Assembly (NCBI GenBank): GCA_946610655.1
Contig: CAMOCH010000054.1
Coordinates: 1-5,187, forward strand
Length of the DNA: 5,187 nt
Reading direction: 5' to 3'
Source of the DNA: an uncultured Clostridia bacterium
GTDB lineage: Bacteria > Bacillota > Clostridia > Christensenellales > UBA1242
Part shown: piece by piece, positions 1 through 5,004 of the stretch
Layout: each line of letters begins with the position of its first letter
Numbering within the stretch: the stretch's first letter is position 1
Translations under genes and position numbers: made by a program
The notes under the pieces: generated by a model
What the model was told of the DNA's origin: nothing
Seen by the model: only the letters and a program-made list of their open reading frames with translations
Databases searched by the model: none

Positions 1-2771
1 AACAAACACATGCGCTAAAAGGTGTGTCTGTTGTTTTTCGTGATAGCGAGTTTGTTAGTATTCTTGGTCCTAGTGGATGTGGAAAAACAACTCTTCTTAA
101 TATTGTTGGTGGATTGGATAAATACACCTCTGGAGATCTTATAATAAATGGCAAAAGCACAAAAGAATATAAAGACAGAGACTGGGACAACTATCGTAAT
201 AACTCTGTTGGCTTTGTCTTCCAAAGTTATAATTTAATTCCTCATCAAACAGTGCTTGAAAATGTTGAACTTGCACTTACTCTTTCTGGAGTGAATAGAA
301 AAGAGAGAAGAGAAAAAGCAATAGAAGCACTCATTAAAGTTGGACTTGGGGATAAACTAAACTCAAGACCAAATCAACTTTCTGGTGGGCAGATGCAAAG
401 AGTTGCAATAGCAAGAGCTCTTGTTAACAATCCGGAAATTATTTTGGCAGATGAACCAACTGGAGCACTTGACACAAAAACCAGTGTTCAAGTTATGGAC
501 TTGTTAAAAGAAGTGTCAAAAGAAAGACTTGTTATTATGGTAACCCATAACCCAGATCTTGCTAAAGAGTATTCTTCAAGAATAATAAACATACTTGATG
601 GTGAACTTGTTGGAGATAATAATCCAATAACAGAGCAAGAAATGACTGTTTTTGCAGACAATAAAAAGAAATTGGCAAAAATTGCCAAAGAAAACCAAGA
701 AAAAATGCAAAATATGTCAAAACAAGAACTTAAAATATATAAAAAAGAGCAAAAATTGGCTAAAAAACAAGAAAAAAAGAAAGTAAAACGTATGAGTTTT
801 TGGACAGCTCTTGCACTTTCTTTTAAAAACTTGCTTACAAAAAAAGCAAGAACCATTTTGGTTTCTTTTGCAGGAAGTATTGGTATTTTTGGCATAGCTC
901 TTATTCTTGCACTTTCAAGTGGCTTTCAAAACTATATAAATAGAGCACAAGAAAACACACTTTCAACTTATCCAATAACAATCAGTGCAAAAAGTGTGGA
1001 CTTTACATCAGTTATTATGTCAATGTTTACAGATACCTCAACAAGCAAAAATGTTGACCATGATAAAAATGGAGTTTACATCAAAGAAAACATTTCAAAA
1101 ATGATGAACGATGTTGGTGGAACACTTGGCACAAACAATCTTGAAAAATTTTATGCATATATTAACGACCATGAAGATGAACTTAAACCGTATGTTAATG
1201 CTGTTAAGTATTCATACAATCTAGATTTTAGTTTTTTTAAAAACAATGAAATAAATTCTCTTCAAGATGTTAAAGAAATAACTGCAAGCAATGCAATTAT
1301 GGATATGATTATAAAATATGCACTCAACTATTTTAAAGACAAAACAAAAATAACATTCACTGAAAATGCAGATGGTTCATACACACTATATAGACCTGAC
1401 AATGTGGAAGGTAGCACACTAGAAGAAAAGTATCCTTTTGTTTATGAAAATAATTATACAAATTTGTATTCAGCAATTGAGCAAATGGACACAAATGGTT
1501 CATATACATTTGCAAACAAAACTATGGTTCTTGGGCTTGTGTTTACAATTATTGATTTAGGAATTGACCCAAGTGCAATAGGAAGTTCTGCATCAATGTC
1601 TAGTATGTTTGGATTTTCAACAGACATATTTAATGAAATGATAGATAATCAAAAACTCATTGAATCACAATATACACTTGTTGGAACAAACAGCAGATTT
1701 ATTAATTATGATGCAGAGCATGCAAACGAAGCACTTTTGGTGTTGGACAAAAATAGTGAAATTGATGATTACCTTTTGTTCTCACTTGGGCTTGTTAGTG
1801 ATGAGCAGATGAACAATATCATGGAAGGGCTAATTACTAACACCAAAGTTAGCAAACTTGCATCTTATGATGATATTATTGGTGCAGAATTTAAAGTTTT
1901 GGATGAAGTAGATTACTACGTTGAAGATGAGGGAGAAATTGTTGATTTTAGATATTTTATATCTAAAGATAACGAACATCCAGATTATGCAAAATATGCT
2001 CAATATTATTCACAAGCTGTTAGTACTTGCACAAACACTTTAAAAATTGTTGGTGTTGTTAGACTTGGAGATACTGAAAATGCTGGTTCTCTTAAAGAAG
2101 GAGTATCTTATAGTAAATTCTTCACTGACAAAATGATTGCTTATCATAATCAAAAAATTGAAGCAATGACAAATCCTCCAACAGCGCTTGAAACAATAGA
2201 TAAAACAATACCAAGTTCAATTGCAATATATATTAATTCTTTTGATTCGAAAGCATCTGTTAAAAACTTTATTGAAAAGTATAATAATCAAGCAGAAAAG
2301 AACGACAGAATCACTTATACCGACACTGTTGACCTTATTATGAGCACAGTTTCAACAATCATTAACGCCATCACCTATGTTTTGATTGCATTTGTGAGCA
2401 TTTCGCTTATTGTTTCTAGCATTATGATTGGCATTATTACATATATTTCTGTTCTTGAGAGAACAAAAGAGATTGGAGTTCTTAGAAGTGTTGGTGCATC
2501 AAAGGGCGACATCAAACTTGTGTTTACTGCCGAAAGCTTAATTATTGGTTTGATTGCCGGAATTTTGGGAATACTGATTGCGCTTTTATTAACAATTCCT
2601 GTAAACATTGTTATTAACACTCTTGCTGGCATTGGCAATGTTGCAGTCCTTCCTATTATTGGGGCAGTGGTGCTTATTGCTGTTAGCATGCTCTTAACAT
2701 TTATTGCCGGACTTGTTCCTGCAAATGTTGCAAGCAAAAAAGACCCAGTTATTGCACTTAGAACTGAGTAG
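1..2771 (+). CDS. MacB-like ABC transporter, fused ATP-binding and permease protein (5' end outside window)
   Basis: ATP-driven membrane protein of the MacB/LolCDE/FtsX-like superfamily; substrate unknown. The frame is open from base 3 and reads QTHALKGVSVVF, the usual lead-in to this ATPase, so the GTG at 24 is not the start and only about 20 residues are missing. Numbering from that GTG: Walker A GPSGCGKT 15-22, Q-loop Q67, signature LSGGQ 119-123, Walker B ILADE ending at catalytic E144, D-loop ALD, switch H175. A Lys/Glu/Gln-rich, probably coiled-coil linker follows (about 205-256), then TM1 (about 278-298), a large extracellular domain (about 300-775), and TM2 (about 783-808), TM3 (838-860) and TM4 (876-897). 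ERTKEIGVLRSVGAS (812-826) and the PAxxASxxDPVxALRTE tail are hallmarks of the FtsX-type permease. All nucleotide-binding motifs are intact. The extracellular part is about twice that of E. coli MacB as I recall it. Peptide, lipid or lipoprotein export, or mechanotransmission, are all possible roles. It lies 7 nt before the thioesterase gene. Confidence 0.93.
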   Translation, partial: QTHALKGVSVVFRDSEFVSILGPSGCGKTTLLNIVGGLDKYTSGDLIINGKSTKEYKDRDWDNYRNNSVGFVFQSYNLIPHQTVLENVELALTLSGVNRKERREKAIEALIKVGLGDKLNSRPNQLSGGQMQRVAIARALVNNPEIILADEPTGALDTKTSVQVMDLLKEVSKERLVIMVTHNPDLAKEYSSRIINILDGELVGDNNPITEQEMTVFADNKKKLAKIAKENQEKMQNMSKQELKIYKKEQKLAKKQEKKKVKRMSFWTALALSFKNLLTKKARTILVSFAGSIGIFGIALILALSSGFQNYINRAQENTLSTYPITISAKSVDFTSVIMSMFTDTSTSKNVDHDKNGVYIKENISKMMNDVGGTLGTNNLEKFYAYINDHEDELKPYVNAVKYSYNLDFSFFKNNEINSLQDVKEITASNAIMDMIIKYALNYFKDKTKITFTENADGSYTLYRPDNVEGSTLEEKYPFVYENNYTNLYSAIEQMDTNGSYTFANKTMVLGLVFTIIDLGIDPSAIGSSASMSSMFGFSTDIFNEMIDNQKLIESQYTLVGTNSRFINYDAEHANEALLVLDKNSEIDDYLLFSLGLVSDEQMNNIMEGLITNTKVSKLASYDDIIGAEFKVLDEVDYYVEDEGEIVDFRYFISKDNEHPDYAKYAQYYSQAVSTCTNTLKIVGVVRLGDTENAGSLKEGVSYSKFFTDKMIAYHNQKIEAMTNPPTALETIDKTIPSSIAIYINSFDSKASVKNFIEKYNNQAEKNDRITYTDTVDLIMSTVSTIINAITYVLIAFVSISLIVSSIMIGIITYISVLERTKEIGVLRSVGASKGDIKLVFTAESLIIGLIAGILGILIALLLTIPVNIVINTLAGIGNVAVLPIIGAVVLIAVSMLLTFIAGLVPANVASKKDPVIALRTE

Positions 2772-2775
2772 GTGA
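2770..2775 (+). promoter_or_regulatory. Ribosome binding site of the thioesterase gene
   Basis: AGGTGA overlaps the transporter stop codon TAG and lies 3-4 nt before the ATG at 2779. The spacing is shorter than usual. The overlap suggests that translation of the thioesterase is coupled to that of the transporter. No promoter is evident in the 7-nt gap. Confidence 0.55.
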
Positions 2776-2778
2776 AAA

Positions 2779-3510
2779 ATGGAAAATACTTTTAAAAACA
2801 ATTATAGAGTTTCGTCTTATGTTATAGACAGAAACATGAATATAAATCTTTCTACGGTTATGGGTATTTTGCAAGATATTGCAAATGATCACTGCGAAGC
2901 GCTTAATGCAGATAGGTGGAGTTTGCTCAAAAGTAGCAATGCTTTTTGGGTTACAACAAAAGTTAAACTTCAAATAAATGAACTTCCTCAAATGAGACAA
3001 GATTTTGTTGCTGAAACTTGGTGTATAAAAAACTCAGCTGTTAAATTTGAAAGAGATTCTAAGTTTTTTAATGACGATAAAGTGTTTTTAACTGCCACAA
3101 GTGAATGGGTTGCTATTGATGCCAGCTCTCGTAGGATTCGACCAGCAAAAACCATTGCATTTCCTTTTGACATGCAGTGTAGAGAAGATAGGGCAATTGA
3201 TGGTGATTTCTCAAAAATGAATTATCAAATTGAAGAAGAAAATAGAAAATATTCAAGAAAAATATTAAGTTCGGATATTGATGTGAACAACCATGTTAAC
3301 AATTGTTTTTATGCAAGATTTGTTCTCGACTGCTTTGATAATGAATTTTTATCTAAACATAAACTAAAAACTTATGAAACACACTTTATTAATGAAGCAC
3401 ATGAGGGCGAACAATTAGATTTTTATGTTAAAAAGTTTGATGAAGACTTTTATGTTGAAGCCAGGGCAGAAGATAAGGTTGTTATCAAAACACTTTTAAA
3501 ATTTGAATAA
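2779..3510 (+). CDS. Acyl-ACP thioesterase (FatA/FatB-like, double hotdog)
   Basis: Cytosolic enzyme that hydrolyses acyl-acyl carrier protein to free fatty acid and ACP, ending chain elongation. At 243 residues it has the usual length of bacterial members. The N-terminal hotdog (about 5-130) opens with YRVSSYVIDRNMNINLSTVM and a helix with DIANDHCEAL, followed by WVTTKVKLQI and FVAETW strands. The C-terminal hotdog (about 155-243) carries the family signature DVNNHVNN at 168-175, giving D168, N170 and H172 as counterparts of the catalytic Asp-Asn-His of plant FatB. E206 in FINEAHEGE lies 34 residues after the His, the same distance as the catalytic Glu in FatB. The Cys next to that Glu in plants is Ala207 here; that Cys is reported as non-essential. 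The ATG at 2779 gives the expected N-terminus. It follows the transporter by 7 nt and converges on a DegV gene. Chain-length preference cannot be read from sequence. Confidence 0.92.
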   Translation: MENTFKNNYRVSSYVIDRNMNINLSTVMGILQDIANDHCEALNADRWSLLKSSNAFWVTTKVKLQINELPQMRQDFVAETWCIKNSAVKFERDSKFFNDDKVFLTATSEWVAIDASSRRIRPAKTIAFPFDMQCREDRAIDGDFSKMNYQIEEENRKYSRKILSSDIDVNNHVNNCFYARFVLDCFDNEFLSKHKLKTYETHFINEAHEGEQLDFYVKKFDEDFYVEARAEDKVVIKTLLKFE

Positions 3511-3538
3511 AAAAAGAGTTGAATTTTCAACTCTTTTT
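3511..3538. terminator. Bidirectional intrinsic terminator between convergent genes
   Basis: The A-run plus GAGTTGA (3511-3522) pairs with TCAACTC plus a T-run (3527-3538): about 12 bp with a 4-nt loop. On the + strand the stem ends in seven or more U just after the thioesterase stop; on the - strand the A-run becomes the U-tract, just after the degV stop at 3545. One hairpin therefore fits both transcripts. Confidence 0.88.
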
Positions 3539-3544
3539 TTGTTG

Positions 3545-4426
3545 TTATTTTTCTGGTTTATAACATTCACAGCAAGCAATTGCAAGTGCATTTTCTCCAA
3601 TATGGCAAGAAACAGATAAGCTAAGTGGATCAACATATTCAACAGAAATTCCGTAATGTTTAATAACCTCGTCAATCTCTGCTTTAAATTCATCGGCTTT
3701 TGATTTGTCATATGTATAGGCCACAAACACTTTTAAATTGCCTTTTTCAATTTGAGATTTAAATCTTGTTCCAAATTCTTTAACTATTTGATCTAGCATA
3801 CGTTTTTTGCCTTGTCCGTAGCTAATAACTTGACAGAATTTATCAAGCTTTTCACCTTGAATGGTAAGAACCGGTTTGATTTTTAAAATATTTGCAATAA
3901 TTGCAGCAGCAGGGGTAACTCTTCCACCTTTTTTTAAATATTTAAGGGTAGAAAGCATAATATAGATGCTTGCATTCATACTTGTGTCCAAAAGATATTG
4001 TTTAATTTCTTTTGCAGATTTACCTTCTTTTGCAAGGTTAACAGCATCAATAACAGATTGTTTTTGAGTTACAGAAATTCTGTGGTTATCAACAACTTCA
4101 ACTTTGCCATTAAATTCTTTTGCAAAGTTTGCGGCTGTTTCACAGCTTCCAGAAAGACCACTGCTCATTGGGATATAAACAACTTCATCATGAGTTTTAA
4201 GTAGTTCTTTCCAAATTTCTGAAACGCTATAAACGTTTGGTTGACTGGTTGAAACATTTGCTCCAGTCATTAATTTTTTATAAAAATCTTCTTGAGTGAG
4301 ATTAATATCTTCAAAGTATTCCTCTTCATCAATCAAGAATGGCATAGGAACAACGGTTACACCAATTTCTTTTGCAAACTCTGGTGTGATACCACTGTTA
4401 CTATCGGTTACAATTGCAACTTTCAT
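3545..4426 (-). CDS. DegV family protein (FakB-type fatty acid-binding protein)
   Basis: Soluble two-domain fatty-acid carrier of 293 residues, typical for the family. FakB-type members hold a fatty acid so that the FakA kinase can make acyl-phosphate for phospholipid synthesis. Visible motifs in order: N-terminal VTDSNSGI (6-13), STSQPN (59-64), MSSGLSGS (87-94), VVDNHRISVTQ (111-121), LKYLKKGGRVT (161-171), LKIKPVLTI and SCHIGENALAI (273-283). By analogy with staphylococcal FakB, T60 or S61, S88 or S89, R169 and H275 would surround the fatty-acid carboxylate. The ATG at 4426 is chosen because GGAGAG lies 6 nt before it and MKVAIVTDS is the standard family start. It is monocistronic as far as the window shows, with its own promoter and an inverted repeat at the predicted transcript start. 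No FakA is in the window. Bacteria often have several DegV paralogues with different ligands, so the exact ligand is uncertain. Confidence 0.93.
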   Translation of the reverse strand: MKVAIVTDSNSGITPEFAKEIGVTVVPMPFLIDEEEYFEDINLTQEDFYKKLMTGANVSTSQPNVYSVSEIWKELLKTHDEVVYIPMSSGLSGSCETAANFAKEFNGKVEVVDNHRISVTQKQSVIDAVNLAKEGKSAKEIKQYLLDTSMNASIYIMLSTLKYLKKGGRVTPAAAIIANILKIKPVLTIQGEKLDKFCQVISYGQGKKRMLDQIVKEFGTRFKSQIEKGNLKVFVAYTYDKSKADEFKAEIDEVIKHYGISVEYVDPLSLSVSCHIGENALAIACCECYKPEK

Positions 4427-4432
4427 TTTTTT

Positions 4433-4438
4433 CTCTCC
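4433..4438 (-). promoter_or_regulatory. Ribosome binding site of degV
   Basis: Read on the - strand this is GGAGAG, 6 nt before the ATG whose first base is 4426. Strength and spacing are normal, and it fixes the start codon. It abuts the inverted repeat at 4438-4457. Confidence 0.8.
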
Positions 4439-4457
4439 ATGTAAAAAAATTTACATG
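4438..4457. promoter_or_regulatory. Operator-like perfect inverted repeat over the degV transcription start
   Basis: CATGTAAA (4438-4445) and TTTACATG (4450-4457) form a perfect 8-bp dyad around a 4-nt A-rich centre. It lies between the -10 box of the degV promoter and the ribosome binding site, so it would cover the transcription start (about 4454). A repressor bound here would block initiation; alternatively the 5' end of the mRNA folds into a hairpin touching the ribosome site. It resembles TnrA/GlnR boxes (TGTNA-N7-TNACA) but its spacer is one base short, so no regulator is assigned. Confidence 0.5.
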
Positions 4458-4460
4458 TGT

Positions 4461-4490
4461 ATTTTACCAAACAAGTTATGTTGTAGTCAA
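4461..4490 (-). promoter_or_regulatory. Predicted sigma-A promoter of degV
   Basis: Read on the - strand, TTGACT (4490-4485) and TAAAAT (4466-4461) are separated by 18 bp. The first is 5/6 and the second 5/6 to consensus. The predicted start is near 4454, giving a 5' leader of about 28 nt. No other gene lies upstream on this strand in the window. Confidence 0.6.
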
Positions 4491-4534
4491 ATGAATTGCA
4501 GAATAATATAGTGGTGGCGTTTTTTAAGAATTGA

Positions 4535-4563
4535 TTGACAGGTGACTTAGTTCGTTGTATAAT
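4535..4563 (+). promoter_or_regulatory. Perfect-consensus sigma-A promoter for the leader and tRNA-Thr transcript
   Basis: TTGACA (4535-4540) and TATAAT (4558-4563) match the consensus exactly and are 17 bp apart, the optimal spacing. The predicted start is about 4570. This strength is typical of stable-RNA genes. It is the only convincing + strand promoter before the tRNA, which lies about 327 nt further on, so the intervening segment should be transcribed strongly. Confidence 0.85.
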
Positions 4564-4609
4564 GATTGAGCATTCGCTTAATGCAAACATAAGAAATATT
4601 TTGCTAAAA

Positions 4610-4641
4610 TCAAATTAAGTTGTGAAATCAAGTTAATTTGA
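4610..4641 (+). repeat. 9-bp inverted repeat in the leader RNA
   Basis: TCAAATTAA (4610-4618) is the exact reverse complement of TTAATTTGA (4633-4641), with 14 nt between. It is AT-only apart from the ends, so the helix would be weak. A smaller hairpin, GCATT/AATGC (4570-4574 with 4580-4584), sits at the predicted 5' end of the same RNA. Confidence 0.4.
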
Positions 4642-4655
4642 AAAGGAAAAACCGA

Positions 4656-4709
4656 ATGAAAGTTGAGCAAATTTGTTTTAAATTTGTGATAGAAAAATTC
4701 GAGTTTTGA
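4656..4709 (+). CDS. Possible 17-codon leader ORF (doubtful)
   Basis: An ATG preceded by AAGGA with 8 nt spacing opens a 17-residue frame (MKVEQICFKFVIEKFEF) ending in TGA at 4707-4709. It lies in the leader RNA downstream of the strong promoter, and its stop overlaps the left arm of the stem that presents the tRNA-like segment. It contains no threonine, so it is not an obvious Thr attenuation peptide. A frame this short can occur by chance in AT-rich DNA; the ribosome site is the only support. No known peptide is recognised. Confidence 0.15.
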   Translation: MKVEQICFKFVIEKFEF

Positions 4710-4841
4710 CGCGTTGATATGGCTCAGTCGGCGCGACGCGTTAAACAAAGTTGCCGGTGGCAAGTTTGTAGCCAAAGCGTAAGCAAACTTAAGTTTGCGC
4801 CGGAAGTACCGGACACGGGCTACCGAACGTAAATTTGGTAG
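4705..4841 (+). ncRNA. Possible structured RNA segment of unknown family
   Basis: This stretch is visibly richer in G+C than its AT-rich surroundings and is dense in complementary segments. (1) TTTGACGCGTTG (4705-4716) pairs with 4734-4745 over 12 bp including two G-U pairs, enclosing a tRNA D-arm-like loop. (2) TTGCC/GGCAA at 4751-4755 and 4759-4763. (3) AAGTTTG (4762-4768) with CAAACTT (4784-4790). (4) A 16-nt palindrome at 4783-4798 whose halves compete with helix 3. (5) CCGG/CCGG around AAGTA (4800-4812). (6) CTACCGAA/TTTGGTAG (4820-4827 with 4834-4841). It follows a perfect promoter and no credible protein is encoded. I looked for the conserved cores of RNase P RNA, tmRNA, SRP RNA, the T-box and common riboswitches and did not find them. 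It could be a tRNA leader, a new small RNA, or a decayed element. Confidence 0.35.
4713..4731 (+). pseudogene. Isolated 5' fragment of tRNA-Thr
   Basis: TGATATGGCTCAGTCGG (4715-4731) is an exact 17-nt copy of bases 4899-4915 in the intact tRNA-Thr, 184 nt upstream, covering most of the acceptor 5' strand and the first half of the D-arm. Reading from 4713, GTTGATA could still pair with the acceptor 3' strand TATCAGC through one G-U pair, so this was probably once a true tRNA 5' end. The anticodon arm, T-arm and CCA end are absent after it, so it cannot be a tRNA. Either a duplication relic or a D-arm mimic in a structured RNA. Confidence 0.6.
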
Positions 4842-4848
4842 AAAATGA

Positions 4849-4879
4849 GTTTTTGAAATATTTAAGTAATTTCAAAAAC
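4849..4879 (+). repeat. 11-bp perfect hairpin just upstream of tRNA-Thr
   Basis: GTTTTTGAAAT (4849-4859) is the exact reverse complement of ATTTCAAAAAC (4869-4879), with a 9-nt loop. It separates the GC-richer leader from the tRNA, 17 nt before its first base. There is no U-tract directly after it, so it does not look like a terminator. A processing site for a double-strand-specific RNase is a possibility only. Confidence 0.5.
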
Positions 4880-4896
4880 AAACAATAATTAAATAT

Positions 4897-4972
4897 GCTG
4901 ATATGGCTCAGTCGGTAGAGCACCGCCTTGGTAAGGCGGAGGTCACCAGTTCAAGTCTGGTTATCAGCTCCA
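4897..4972 (+). tRNA. tRNA-Thr (anticodon GGT)
   Basis: A complete 76-nt cloverleaf. Acceptor GCTGATA (4897-4903) pairs with TATCAGC (4962-4968), followed by discriminator T and encoded CCA (4970-4972). The D-arm has GCTC/GAGC with an AGTCGGTA loop. Anticodon stem CCGCC (4923-4927) pairs with GGCGG (4935-4939); the loop TTGGTAA holds anticodon GGT at 4930-4932, reading ACC and ACU. The T-arm is ACCAG/CTGGT around TTCAAGT. All stems are fully paired. It is transcribed alone or after the leader from the promoter at 4535-4563, and is followed 3 nt later by a strong terminator. Confidence 0.97.
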
Positions 4973-4975
4973 CAC

Positions 4976-5001
4976 AAAAAGCACCCAACTGGGTGCTTTT
5001 T
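4976..5001 (+). terminator. Intrinsic terminator after tRNA-Thr
   Basis: AAAAAGCACCC (4976-4986) pairs perfectly with GGGTGCTTTTT (4991-5001) around AACT. It has a GC-rich upper stem and a U5 tail, and begins 3 nt after the tRNA CCA. The A-run opposite the U-run could let it act on the other strand too. Confidence 0.93.
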
Positions 5002-5004
5002 ACG

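Noticed and set aside
24..26. GTG as the start codon of the transporter
   Set aside because: The frame is open upstream to base 3 and codes for the conserved lead-in THALKGV of the ATPase; starting at 24 would cut the first strands of the domain. The true start is outside the window.
488..895. 135-codon - strand frame inside the transporter gene, and similar frames at 2375-2737, 2758-3000 and 3998-4204
   Set aside because: They are antisense shadows of well-supported genes and show no family motifs or ribosome sites.
1..4426. Alternative genetic code with TGA as tryptophan
   Set aside because: All three genes use TGG for tryptophan, and no in-frame TGA is needed to reach family-typical lengths.
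4438..4457. TnrA/GlnR operator
   Set aside because: The consensus needs seven bases between TGTNA and TNACA; here there are six. Reported as an unassigned dyad instead.
4578..4775. 65-codon frame on the - strand over the leader
   Set aside because: It starts with TTG, has no good ribosome site, resembles no protein I know, and lies antisense to the structured segment and the tRNA fragment.
4570..4896. Leader as RNase P RNA, tmRNA, SRP RNA or a T-box
   Set aside because: There is no GAGGAAAGTCC core of RNase P, no tmRNA tRNA-like ends with tag frame, no SRP helix 8 core (GGAAG with AAGCAGCC), and no AGGGTGGNACCGCG T-box. GGTGG at 4756-4760 and CCGGAAG at 4800-4806 are only short resemblances.
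4853..4896. A second promoter directly before tRNA-Thr
   Set aside because: TTGAAA at 4853-4858 could serve as a -35 box, but no TATAAT-like sequence lies 16-18 bp further on; the bases are simply AT-rich and belong to the 11-bp hairpin.
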